Shown here one piece after another: positions 1 to 7,742 of a stretch of DNA of 13,393 nucleotides. Made by a program: the position numbers and the translations under genes. Under the pieces are notes generated by a model that had not been told where the DNA came from, searched no databases, and saw only the letters and a program-made list of their open reading frames with translations. The stretch comes from a bacterium (GTDB lineage Bacteria > DYJV01 > JALVYZ01), in contig JALVYZ010000146.1 in assembly GCA_027037705.1 (NCBI GenBank), forward strand, positions 1-13,393. Direction: 5' to 3'. Numbering within the stretch: the stretch's first letter is position 1; each line of letters opens with the position of its first letter.

Positions 1-1803
1 ACAATGGCAATTATTCAATTATTACTTGGCAATATAGGTGTTGCTGGTGGTGGAGTTAATGCATTAAGAGGAGAATCAAATGTTCAAGGTTCAACTGATC
101 ATTGTTTATTATGGCACATATTACCAGGTTATTTAAAAACTCCAAGGGCATCTCAGCAAACACTTGAAGCTTATAATAAAAAATATACACCAGTTACTCA
201 TGATCCTATGAGTGCAAATTGGTGGGGGAATTATCCAAAATATTCAGCAAGCTTTCTAAGAAGTATGTTTGGATTAAATGCAGATTTAGATAAATGTTAT
301 GAAATGATGCCAAAAGTTGATGATGATAAAAACTATTCCTGGTTGATTATTTTTGAAGAGATGATAAAAGGCAATATAAAGGGATTTTTTGCATGGGGAC
401 AGAATCCAGCATGTTCTGGAGCAAACTCAAATAGAGTAAGAAAGGCTCTTACAAAACTTGACTGGCTTGTTAATGTAAATCTATTTCATAATGAAACAGG
501 TTCATTCTGGAAAGGTCCTGAAATGGATCCTAAAAAGATTAAGACAGAAGTATTTTTACTTCCATGCGCTATGAGTTTTGAAAAAGAGGGAAGTATTACA
601 AATAGTGGAAGATGGATGCAATGGAGATATAAGGCGATAAATCCTCCTGGAGAAGCTAAACCTGATTCTGAAATTATAAATGAATTATATTTTAGAGTTA
701 AAAAACTTTATGAAAAGGAAGGAGGGGTATATCCTGATCCTATTCTAAAATTAACATGGGATTATGGTCCAAAAGATGAAAAAGGATTTGTTAAAAAAAT
801 AGACACACATTTAATTGCAAAAGAAGTGAATGGTTATTTTTTAAAAGATACATATGTTAAAGGAAAATTTTTTAAAGCAGGAACTCTTGTGCCTTCATTT
901 GCATATTTAAAAGATGATGGTTCAACATCGTCAGGCAATTGGTTATATTGTGGAAGTTATACAGAAAAAGGCAATATGGCTGCACGAAGAGTAAGGATTG
1001 ATAGATCAGGTATAGGTTTATATTCAGAATGGTCATGGTGCTGGCCTGTAAATAGAAGGATTTTATACAATAGAGCAAGCGTAGATGTGAATGGTCAACC
1101 ATGGAACCCAGAAAAACCAGTAATCAGATGGACAGGAAGTAAATGGGTTGGTGATGTGCCAGATGGTGGATGGCCTCCATTATCTTATGGTAAAAAATCA
1201 AGATATGCATTTATTATGAAACCTTCTGGATTTGCACATATTTTTGGTCCAGGAAGAAAAGATGGGCCATTCCCAGAGCACTATGAACCTTTAGAATGCC
1301 CAGTTGAAAAAAATCTCCTCAATCCTTATAAATTAAATCCCGTTGCACCAATGTTAAGTAAGCCTGGTGTAGGCGAGGGTAAAGCAGTATTTAAATCTTG
1401 TGATCCAAGATTCCCTATTGTATGTACAACGTACAGAGTAACAGAACATTGGCAAACAGGGGTATTAACAAGATGGCAGCCATGGTTATTAGAAATGCAA
1501 CCTCAACTTTTTGTTGAAATGAGTGAAGAACTTGCAAAAATGAAAAATATTAAGAATGGAGAAAAGGTAAAAGTGGTTTCAGCAAGAGGTGAAGTTGAAG
1601 CTATAGCAATTGTAACAAAGAGATTTAAACCTTATAAAGTTCAGGGAGCAACTGTACATGTAATTGGATTGCCTTGGTGTTTTGGTTGGGTTCATCCTAA
1701 AAATGGTGGAGATTCAGCAAATATTTTAACTCCAAGTATTGGAGATCCAAATACATTAATTCCTGAAACAAAAGCTTTTATGGCAAATGTTGAAAAACTT
1801 TAA
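1..1803 (+). CDS. Formate dehydrogenase catalytic (alpha) subunit, 5'-truncated by window edge
   Basis: This is the C-terminal part of a molybdopterin-dependent formate dehydrogenase large subunit of the FdnG/FdoG type, which oxidises formate to CO2. The reading frame is open from base 1. The ATG at position 4 is internal, because the residues after it (LLLGNIGVAGGGVNALRGES) match the middle of FdnG-type proteins, which are about 1000 residues long. Some 400 residues are therefore missing, including any Tat signal, the N-terminal [4Fe-4S] motif and the Sec/Cys metal ligand. Seen here are the cofactor-domain segment GQNPACSGAN (about residues 133-142) and, from about residue 470 to the end, the molybdopterin-dinucleotide-binding domain, beginning near YRVTEHWQTG. 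The C-terminus ends in a family-typical NVEKL. The gene is followed by a strong AGGAGG and fdhB. Whether the active site uses selenocysteine cannot be judged from this window. Confidence 0.93.
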   Translation, partial: TMAIIQLLLGNIGVAGGGVNALRGESNVQGSTDHCLLWHILPGYLKTPRASQQTLEAYNKKYTPVTHDPMSANWWGNYPKYSASFLRSMFGLNADLDKCYEMMPKVDDDKNYSWLIIFEEMIKGNIKGFFAWGQNPACSGANSNRVRKALTKLDWLVNVNLFHNETGSFWKGPEMDPKKIKTEVFLLPCAMSFEKEGSITNSGRWMQWRYKAINPPGEAKPDSEIINELYFRVKKLYEKEGGVYPDPILKLTWDYGPKDEKGFVKKIDTHLIAKEVNGYFLKDTYVKGKFFKAGTLVPSFAYLKDDGSTSSGNWLYCGSYTEKGNMAARRVRIDRSGIGLYSEWSWCWPVNRRILYNRASVDVNGQPWNPEKPVIRWTGSKWVGDVPDGGWPPLSYGKKSRYAFIMKPSGFAHIFGPGRKDGPFPEHYEPLECPVEKNLLNPYKLNPVAPMLSKPGVGEGKAVFKSCDPRFPIVCTTYRVTEHWQTGVLTRWQPWLLEMQPQLFVEMSEELAKMKNIKNGEKVKVVSARGEVEAIAIVTKRFKPYKVQGATVHVIGLPWCFGWVHPKNGGDSANILTPSIGDPNTLIPETKAFMANVEKL

Positions 1804-1815
1804 TAGGAGGATAAA

Positions 1816-2595
1816 ATGGCTGTAAGAAAAGGAGTTTTAATAGATATAACAAAATGTATAGGTTGCAGGGCTTGTCAGGTAGCGTGCAAAGAATGGAATG
1901 ATTTACCTGCAGAAAAAACTATAAATAGGGGGAGCTATGAAAATCCCCCTTCCTTAAGTGCTCATACTTGGACAAAAATAAATTTTTATGAGGAGTGGGA
2001 TAAAGAAAAAAATAAGATGATATGGCATTTTAAAAGAAGTGGATGTCATCACTGTACAGATTCTAATTGCCTTGAAGGATGTCCTACTGGTGCAATAAAG
2101 AGAAGTCCATCAGGAATGGTCCATATAGACCAGAATATTTGTATAGGATGTAAAAACTGTATTCAGTTATGTCCATTTGGCATTCCTCATCTTAATCATG
2201 AGACAGGAACAACTGTGAAATGTACAGGATGTTACGACAGAGTTGAAAATGGTCTCCCACCAGCATGTGCAAAAGCTTGTCCAACAGGAGCTTTAACATT
2301 TGGTAATTTAAGTGAATTAAGAGCATTAGCAAATGATAGACTTGTGGAGTTAAGAAAACAAGGTAATTACAGAGCATGTATTTATGGAGATACTCAACTT
2401 GGTGGTCTTGGATTTTTCTATATTTTACAGAATGATCCAGAATTTTATGGATTGCCAAAAAATCCTAAAGTTGTCTCAAAATATTTCTGGAATATTTTAT
2501 CAAACTCATTTATTGCAACAATTGCAGCTGCAGTAATTGGTCTTGGGGCTATATTTACTTTTAGAGATAGGACAAATAATAATAGTGAAAAATGA
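1816..2595 (+). CDS. Formate dehydrogenase iron-sulfur (beta) subunit with C-terminal membrane anchor
   Basis: This 259-residue electron-transfer subunit is of the FdnH/DmsB type. It carries electrons from the molybdenum subunit to the membrane subunit. Four ferredoxin-like cysteine groups are visible: C14/C17/C20/C24, C77/C80/C85/C89, C109/C112/C115/C119 and C136/C139/C151/C155, enough for four [4Fe-4S] clusters. A hydrophobic stretch at about residues 226-248 is a single C-terminal transmembrane helix, as in FdnH. By analogy this suggests that the catalytic dimer faces the periplasm. The start is supported by AGGAGG at 1805-1810, just upstream of ATG 1816 and 12 bases after the alpha-subunit stop, so the two are co-transcribed. 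The protein is shorter than E. coli FdnH (about 294 residues), but no cluster is missing. Confidence 0.93.
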   Translation: MAVRKGVLIDITKCIGCRACQVACKEWNDLPAEKTINRGSYENPPSLSAHTWTKINFYEEWDKEKNKMIWHFKRSGCHHCTDSNCLEGCPTGAIKRSPSGMVHIDQNICIGCKNCIQLCPFGIPHLNHETGTTVKCTGCYDRVENGLPPACAKACPTGALTFGNLSELRALANDRLVELRKQGNYRACIYGDTQLGGLGFFYILQNDPEFYGLPKNPKVVSKYFWNILSNSFIATIAAAVIGLGAIFTFRDRTNNNSEK

Positions 2596-2596
2596 A

Positions 2597-2704
2597 AATG
2601 CGTAGAAGCGAAGATGCGATGATGCGAAAAAGCGTAAAAGAAAGAGATTATAAAATTTACGCATCCACGCAATTACTCATTAACGCATATACGCATTTAC
2701 GCAT
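2597..2704. repeat. Two inverted arrays of an 8-bp-period repeat (ATGCG / ACGCAT units)
   Basis: The gap between the FDH beta and membrane subunit genes holds two short tandem arrays in opposite orientation. The left array (2597-2636) has five octamers of the form RAWGCGWW, with GCG starting at 2600, 2608, 2616, 2624 and 2632. The right array (2659-2706) has six octamers of the form ACGCATNN, with CGC starting at 2660, 2668, (2676, mutated to CTC), 2684, 2692 and 2700. The 8-base period is exact in both. Paired about an axis at 2651, positions 2598-2635 match 2667-2704 at 30 of 38 positions (28 Watson-Crick and 2 G-U). A register shifted by one unit gives a perfect 7-bp inner stem (2632-2638 with 2656-2662). 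In the polycistronic transcript this would be a long imperfect hairpin just ahead of the next gene. I do not recognise it as a named element. Confidence 0.85.
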
Positions 2705-2736
2705 AAACAAATATTAAATAAAAGAAGGAGGAAAAT

Positions 2737-3627
2737 ATGGAAGGACAAGTAATTAGTTGGGGTTGGCCAATTATCATATATTTATTTCTTGGTGGTCTTG
2801 CAGGTGGTGCCTACATAATTGCTGCTCTTGCAGATTTATGTGATATAGATGAAGATAAATTGATTGGAAAGATAGGATTTACAGTTGCCTTTATTGGAAT
2901 TGTTATTGGAGCTTTATGTTTAATTAGTGACCTTGGAAGACCTGAAAGGTTTTTAAATATAATTAAAGTATATAAATTCACTTCACCAATGTCTGTTGGA
3001 GTCTGGGGAGTTATTGTGTTTACAGTATTTTCAATTCTTTCAATATTGATGATATTTGGTAAAAGTAAAGATTCAAAAGGAATATGGAAGTTAGGGTATT
3101 ACATTAGTTTAGTAATTCCAAGGAAAGCTGTTAATGCGATTGGATTAACTGTTGGGGTATTTTTAGCAGGATACACTGGAGTGTTATTAACAGAAACTTC
3201 TCGCCCATTCTGGTCTGACACACCTTTTTTAGGGGCTCTATTTTTAGCTTCTGGAGTTTCTACAGCAATAGCATTTATATATTTTTTCTATGGGATGATG
3301 AGAAATGATGAAATTGGTCAAAGAAATAAATATAAGCTTAAACTTGTTGATAATATGGCAATAATTGCTGAAATTGTTATTTTGATTTTTATGTTAATTC
3401 AGTTATCAAATATTGGACATTTGAAATATCTAAAGCATTATACTGCAATGTTCTGGATAGGTGTTGTGGTAGTTGGTCTTATTATCCCTCTTTTATGGAA
3501 TTTTGTTTCCCTTATTGGATATAGAATTCAGGGTAAAAAATTAAAAACAAATTTTATTATTCCAATTTTAATATTAATTGGTGGATTTCTATTAAGATAT
3601 GTGGTAGTAATGGCTGGACAATCATAA
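2737..3627 (+). CDS. NrfD-type (PsrC-like) membrane subunit of the formate dehydrogenase complex
   Basis: This 296-residue polytopic membrane protein has about eight hydrophobic helices. It belongs to the NrfD/polysulfide reductase family, whose members exchange electrons between an FeS partner and the menaquinone/ubiquinone pool without haem. The first helix carries the typical glycine-rich stretch LGGLAGGAYIIAALADL (about residues 18-34), and SDLGRPERF (about 64-72) follows helix 2, as is usual for the family. Its place directly after the alpha and beta genes indicates that it is the membrane anchor and quinone-reactive subunit, used here in place of the four-helix cytochrome b (FdnI) of E. 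coli FDH-N. The start ATG 2737 has a strong AAGGAGG at 2725-2731. The gene lies 141 bases after fdhB, across the octamer repeat arrays, and is followed at once by an intrinsic terminator. Confidence 0.9.
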   Translation: MEGQVISWGWPIIIYLFLGGLAGGAYIIAALADLCDIDEDKLIGKIGFTVAFIGIVIGALCLISDLGRPERFLNIIKVYKFTSPMSVGVWGVIVFTVFSILSILMIFGKSKDSKGIWKLGYYISLVIPRKAVNAIGLTVGVFLAGYTGVLLTETSRPFWSDTPFLGALFLASGVSTAIAFIYFFYGMMRNDEIGQRNKYKLKLVDNMAIIAEIVILIFMLIQLSNIGHLKYLKHYTAMFWIGVVVVGLIIPLLWNFVSLIGYRIQGKKLKTNFIIPILILIGGFLLRYVVVMAGQS

Positions 3628-3632
3628 TAATT

Positions 3633-3660
3633 AAGCCCGCTAAATAAGCGGGCTTTTATT
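3633..3660 (+). terminator. Intrinsic terminator after the NrfD-type subunit gene
   Basis: A perfect 9-bp stem, AAGCCCGCT (3633-3641) with AGCGGGCTT (3647-3655), encloses a 5-base loop and runs into a T-rich tail, TTTTATT. It begins 6 bases after the stop codon at 3627. The fdhE-like gene starts only 20 bases beyond it on the same strand, so it may act as a partial, within-operon terminator. Confidence 0.88.
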
Positions 3661-3679
3661 CTAAAATCTGGAGAATAAA

Positions 3680-4384
3680 ATGGAGATTTATAAAGATATC
3701 TTAAAATTGAGAGAAGATTTTTTTAAGGATTTTGATTTAGACAAAATAAAAAATTTATTGGATGATACTAAATTTGAAAAACTACCTATTATAGACAATA
3801 TTTCAGATGAAAAAATTTCTGAAATTATAAAAATTATAGAACCAAAAAATATAATTCTTAAGCTTATGGAAAAATATGATTTAAAATTAGATGAAAATTT
3901 TTCTGATTTTGAAGAAAAAATAGTTAAAATATTAGATGGTGAGGAAATAGATATTGATGAAGAAAAATTAAATACTTATGAAATTATTTTTAGAGTTTAT
4001 GGGGTCCCTTTTACAGCAATATGGAAAGCTATTAAAGATAAAATAGATTTGTCCAAATTTGATGAAAATTTTTGTCCAATTTGTGGTGGTTCTTTTGATT
4101 ATGCTTATATAGATGAAGAAGGAAAAAAATTTTTAGTATGTGATTTATGTAGATACCCATGGCGTTATACAAGAGTCAAGTGCCCAATATGTGAAAATGA
4201 AGATCAAAATAAATTATCTTATCTGCAATTTGAAGGAGATTATGAATTTGTTAGAATTTATCAATGTGAAAATTGTAGTGAAAGCCACAAAGTATTGTTG
4301 GTTGATAAGATTAAAAAATATCCATCTGTAGAATTAGCAAACATAGAGACAATTCCTCTTGAATTTGCTATTGATGAAAAATAG
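3680..4384 (+). CDS. fdhE: FdhE-like formate dehydrogenase accessory protein
   Basis: This 234-residue protein resembles FdhE, a cytoplasmic rubredoxin-like maturation factor needed for activity of exported formate dehydrogenases. The C-terminal half carries the family's four CxxC pairs: CPIC (132-135), CDLC (154-157), CPIC (168-171) and CENC (196-199). It also has the linking segment RYPWRYTRVKCPIC. The N-terminal half is Glu/Lys/Ile-rich and predicted helical. At 234 residues it is shorter than E. coli FdhE (about 309), mainly at the N-terminus. A GGAG at 3669-3672 precedes ATG 3680. It sits 52 bases after the membrane-subunit gene, across an intrinsic terminator, which fits lower expression of a catalytic accessory factor relative to the structural subunits. 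No promoter of its own is evident in the short gap. Confidence 0.85.
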   Translation: MEIYKDILKLREDFFKDFDLDKIKNLLDDTKFEKLPIIDNISDEKISEIIKIIEPKNIILKLMEKYDLKLDENFSDFEEKIVKILDGEEIDIDEEKLNTYEIIFRVYGVPFTAIWKAIKDKIDLSKFDENFCPICGGSFDYAYIDEEGKKFLVCDLCRYPWRYTRVKCPICENEDQNKLSYLQFEGDYEFVRIYQCENCSESHKVLLVDKIKKYPSVELANIETIPLEFAIDEK

Positions 4385-4467
4385 TAAATTACTCTTTAGT
4401 TAATAAAGTAAGAAGTAAGTAATGATAGTTCAACTTTTAGAGCTTCAAAGTCAGTTAGGAGTAAAAA

Positions 4468-5439
4468 ATGAAAAAAATTATTGTTATTTTTATTTTAATT
4501 ACAAATTCATTACTATTTTCATCTAATTTAAAACTCAATTCTATATTCCCAGATATCCCATTAAATGGAACTTTTCTAAAAAGTTATGAAAAAAAATATC
4601 TTGGTCTTAAAGAAAATATAAAACAATTTACAATTCCTCAAATAAAAGCAAAATATAAAATTATAGAATTTATAAATGTTTACTGTTTTGCATGTCAAAA
4701 ACAGGCACCAGAATTTAATAAATTCTATAATAATTTAAAATGTAAGCCCGAGGTTAAGTTTATTGGAATAGGTCTTGGAAATTCAAATAGAGAGATAAAA
4801 AATTTTAAGGAAAGATTTAAAATAGATTTTCCAATAGTACCAGATAAAAAGTTTAAGGTATACGAAGCAATTGGGGGGACGAGAACTCCTTTTACGTTGA
4901 TATTAAAGGATAATAGAATAATATATGGACATCTTGGTTTAATTTCAGATTATAAAGAACTTTATGCTGTTTTACTTGATAATAAAAGTTTTTATAAAGT
5001 TATTGCAAAAGAGAAACATAAGCCCAAACCTGTATCAGATAATTTAGTCATTGAAAAAATTAAACCAAAATTTAAAAAAATTACTGACATTAAAAAGTAT
5101 AAAAATTATTACAAAGTTTCTGCAGATGGGAAAATATTTTATGTTGTTGTAGTAAGCTCTTCATCTGTTTGTAATATATGTCATCCTGTACAGTTTATTT
5201 ACATTGTAACTCAAAATGGAAAAATTTATGATTTTATTCCAATTCATATTACAAGAAGATTTAACAAAGAATGGAGCCAGGAAGAAGTAGATAAAATGAG
5301 AAGTAGATTAATTGGTAGAAGTATATTAAAAGAATTAACTTTTAACAAAGATGTTGATGCTGTAACATCAGCAACAATCACATCTTCAATGATATTTTAT
5401 TTTATTAATCAAGCAAAAAAGTTTTTACCAATTAAGTAA
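4468..5439 (+). CDS. Exported thioredoxin (TlpA/ResA-like)-FMN-binding domain fusion protein
   Basis: This 323-residue protein has three parts. Residues 1-19 form a Sec-type signal or anchor (MKK, then a hydrophobic core) with no lipobox cysteine. Residues about 55-175 look like a TlpA/ResA redoxin domain, with the redox pair C73-F-A-C76 and the cis-proline region GTRTP (P141). Residues about 200-320 look like an FMN_bind domain of the NqrC/RnfG/NosR kind, ending in DAVTSATITS (297-306). That fits the motif in which ApbE attaches FMN to a threonine, here probably T303. Unusually, the flavin domain holds CNICH at 235-239, a CxxCH that could bind haem c or be a second thiol pair. It lies 83 bases after fdhE with GGAG at about 4457-4460, so it may share the FDH transcript. 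A periplasmic thiol or flavin electron-transfer role is likely, but partner and substrate are unknown. Confidence 0.75.
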   Translation: MKKIIVIFILITNSLLFSSNLKLNSIFPDIPLNGTFLKSYEKKYLGLKENIKQFTIPQIKAKYKIIEFINVYCFACQKQAPEFNKFYNNLKCKPEVKFIGIGLGNSNREIKNFKERFKIDFPIVPDKKFKVYEAIGGTRTPFTLILKDNRIIYGHLGLISDYKELYAVLLDNKSFYKVIAKEKHKPKPVSDNLVIEKIKPKFKKITDIKKYKNYYKVSADGKIFYVVVVSSSSVCNICHPVQFIYIVTQNGKIYDFIPIHITRRFNKEWSQEEVDKMRSRLIGRSILKELTFNKDVDAVTSATITSSMIFYFINQAKKFLPIK

Positions 5440-7167
5440 TTATCTATAATATATTTCATTATAATGGTTCGTGATTGGATATCTTCTATCCTTACCAAAA
5501 GCCCTTTTAGTTATTTTGGGTCCAACAGGAGCTTGTCGTCGTTTATATTCATTAATATATACAAGACGGATTAGTTTTTTTAAGTCTTTTTCATTTAAAA
5601 AGTCAAAATAATTTAAGTCTTTATCTTCTTCAATAAATAATTTTAAAAATTTATCAAGAAGCGGATAAGGAACCAATGAATCCTCATCTTTCTGGTTTGG
5701 TCTTAATTCTGCACTTGGTGCTCTCTCTATTGTTGAATTTGGAATAATTTCTTTTTTATATTTTTTATTTATAAACTTAGCTATTTTATAAACTAACATT
5801 TTAGGAACATCTTTTAATAAAGCAAATCCACCTGCCATATCACCATAAATAGTTGCATATCCAACTGTTAATTCACTTTTGTTTCCTGTGGTTATAACTA
5901 AATATCCAAATTTATTTGAAAAAGCCATTAAAATATTTCCTCTTATTCTTGCCTGTAGATTCTCTTCTGCTACATTGAAAGGCAGATCTTTAAAATAAGG
6001 TTCAAGCTGATTCAAGTAAGTTTGAAATATATTTGCAATAGGAATTTCATAAAATTCAATTCCTAAATTTTCTGCTAAAATCCTTGCATCAGATTTTGTC
6101 TCTGATGATGTAAAATGAGATGGCATTGAGATCCCTACTACATTTTCTTTACCAAGTGATAGCGTGCATATAGTTGCAGTTAATGCAGAGTCTATTCCGC
6201 CACTTATACCTACTATAACTTTTTTAAATCCATTTTTATGAACATAATCTTTAACTGCGAGTTTTAATGCCTCAAATATTTCTTCCTCTTCTGAATGAAT
6301 GTTAACATTACAGATATTTTTTTTAGGTTTATTCATCTTATAAGGCTTATTAACTTTAATTGCAGCAGTTTTTTTAATTTTATTAAATTTTTCTATTTCA
6401 AATTCAGAATATTCATATTCTTTAAATAATTCTTTAACATTAATGTAAACATCTACAATGTCTTCTTCAAAGCTTTTCCCTTTAGCAATAATTTCATCTC
6501 CCTTTAATACAAAACTATTACCATCAAATATTAATTCATCCTGTCCACCAACAAGATTACAATAAACTAATATACAATTATTTTCTTTTGTATATTTTGA
6601 AAATATTTTTATTCTTTCTTCATGTTTGTTAATATGATATGGAGATGCTGAAATATTAAATATAATATCAGAAAGAAAAAGTTTTTTTGATGCTGTAATT
6701 AAATTATCTTCAACCCAGATATCTTCACAAATGTTAAATGAAAAGTTAATTTTATCCCACCATATTGACTTTATGGAATCTCCTTCTTTAAAATACCTTT
6801 TTTCATCAAAAACACTATAATTAGGTAGATTAATTTTATCATATTGAGATATTATTTTCCCATTTAATATAATACTTAGTCTATTTACGACTTCATCATT
6901 TTTATTAAAATCTGGATGTCCAATTAAGATAAAAGAGTCACTGGGAAATTTATTTAAATTCAATTTTAATGTTTTTTTACAATCTTCTATAAAATGTTTT
7001 TTAAAAAGTAAATCTTCAGGGGGATAACCAGAAATGCTTAATTCAGGAAAAACTATAAAATCACTATCTTTACAATTATTTGCAAAATCAATTATCTTTT
7101 TTATATTATTTTTTAAATCACCAATTATTGAATTTATTTGACATATTGAAACTTTTATATAGTCCAT
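5440..7167 (-). CDS. nadE: Glutamine-dependent NAD+ synthetase
   Basis: This 575-residue cytosolic enzyme makes NAD+ from deamido-NAD+, ATP and glutamine, the last step of NAD synthesis. The N-terminal carbon-nitrogen hydrolase (glutaminase) domain spans about residues 1-270, with the catalytic triad visible as E42 (FPELS), K111 (YDKINLP) and C147 (NICEDIW). The C-terminal synthetase domain begins near residue 295 and carries the PP-loop SGGIDS (322-327), GNKSELTVGY and GDMAGGFALLKDV. Length is normal for the two-domain form. Its ATG shares one base with the oorC stop codon (TAATG), so it is the last gene of the oor operon and is probably translationally coupled. Its stop codon directly abuts that of the convergent thioredoxin-FMN gene, and no terminator hairpin is apparent at the junction. 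Confidence 0.96.
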   Translation of the reverse strand: MDYIKVSICQINSIIGDLKNNIKKIIDFANNCKDSDFIVFPELSISGYPPEDLLFKKHFIEDCKKTLKLNLNKFPSDSFILIGHPDFNKNDEVVNRLSIILNGKIISQYDKINLPNYSVFDEKRYFKEGDSIKSIWWDKINFSFNICEDIWVEDNLITASKKLFLSDIIFNISASPYHINKHEERIKIFSKYTKENNCILVYCNLVGGQDELIFDGNSFVLKGDEIIAKGKSFEEDIVDVYINVKELFKEYEYSEFEIEKFNKIKKTAAIKVNKPYKMNKPKKNICNVNIHSEEEEIFEALKLAVKDYVHKNGFKKVIVGISGGIDSALTATICTLSLGKENVVGISMPSHFTSSETKSDARILAENLGIEFYEIPIANIFQTYLNQLEPYFKDLPFNVAEENLQARIRGNILMAFSNKFGYLVITTGNKSELTVGYATIYGDMAGGFALLKDVPKMLVYKIAKFINKKYKKEIIPNSTIERAPSAELRPNQKDEDSLVPYPLLDKFLKLFIEEDKDLNYFDFLNEKDLKKLIRLVYINEYKRRQAPVGPKITKRAFGKDRRYPITNHYNEIYYR

Positions 7168-7742
7168 TATTCATCAGCAGTAAATTCTTCAGGTTCTTTT
7201 CTATTTTTTAATTCTTTTTTGGCTAGTCTGAATCCTAACTGTAGCGCTTTTTTGTTCTGCTCTATAAAAGCTTCAGGAACTCTTTCCAAAACTGCTTTTG
7301 TTAAACTTTTTCTTGTTACAATTTTTGTAATTTCACATAAAATCCCAAGTGCAACAATATTCGCAAAAACAGGTTTCTTTAATTTTTCTATTGTCATTTT
7401 TGTAATTGGTATTTGATATGCACTTGATGATGGAACATTTGTAATAAATGTAGAATCTACAATTAATATTCCTCCAGGTTTTAGATCATTAAAATATTTA
7501 TTGCAGGCTTCCTGGCTCATAGCTAATAATATGTCAGGATTTGATGTTTTAGGATAATAAATTTCCCTATCTGAGATAATAACTTCAGCTTTTGATGCAC
7601 CGCCTCTTGCTTCAGGTCCATAACTTTGAGATTGAACAACATTTTTACCATCTAAAATTGCAGCTTCTGCTAAAATTATTCCTGCTGTAATCAGCCCTTG
7701 TCCACCTGTGCCTGCTAATCTTATCTCTACTCTTTCCTTCAT
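7167..7742 (-). CDS. oorC: 2-oxoacid:ferredoxin oxidoreductase, gamma subunit (OorC-like)
   Basis: This 191-residue subunit is the gamma component of a 2-oxoacid:ferredoxin/acceptor oxidoreductase, which oxidatively decarboxylates a 2-oxoacid to acyl-CoA and CO2. It shows the gamma-family N-terminal signature GTGGQG (11-16) and YGPEARGG (41-48). Length matches OorC/KorC of about 186 residues. The ATG overlaps the oorB stop by 4 bases (ATGA), and its own stop shares a base with the nadE start. Both junctions suggest translational coupling. In this operon architecture the best assignment is 2-oxoglutarate oxidoreductase, but the gamma subunit itself does not define the substrate. Confidence 0.92.
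   Translation of the reverse strand: MKERVEIRLAGTGGQGLITAGIILAEAAILDGKNVVQSQSYGPEARGGASKAEVIISDREIYYPKTSNPDILLAMSQEACNKYFNDLKPGGILIVDSTFITNVPSSSAYQIPITKMTIEKLKKPVFANIVALGILCEITKIVTRKSLTKAVLERVPEAFIEQNKKALQLGFRLAKKELKNRKEPEEFTADE

Noticed and set aside
4-1803. ATG at position 4 as the true start of the first gene
   Set aside because: The frame is open to base 1, and the sequence after this Met matches the interior of FdnG-type proteins, so the gene begins outside the window.
872-2672. Minus-strand reading frames of 75-88 residues over the FDH genes
   Set aside because: They are antisense to well-supported genes, low in complexity, and lack start signals. They are shadows of AT-rich coding sequence.
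2597-2706. CRISPR array or phage attachment site
   Set aside because: Units are only 8 bp with no spacers, the arrays are inverted, and no cas or integrase gene is nearby.
4385-4467. Promoter or hairpin between fdhE and the thioredoxin-FMN gene
   Set aside because: Only a weak 5-bp CTTTA/TAAAG inverted repeat and a small AAGTAAG duplication are seen, with no credible -35/-10 pair.
5170-5184. CNICH of the thioredoxin-FMN protein as proof of a c-type cytochrome
   Set aside because: A single CxxCH in a flavin-domain context is not sufficient, since no distal ligand can be assigned. It is kept only as an open possibility.
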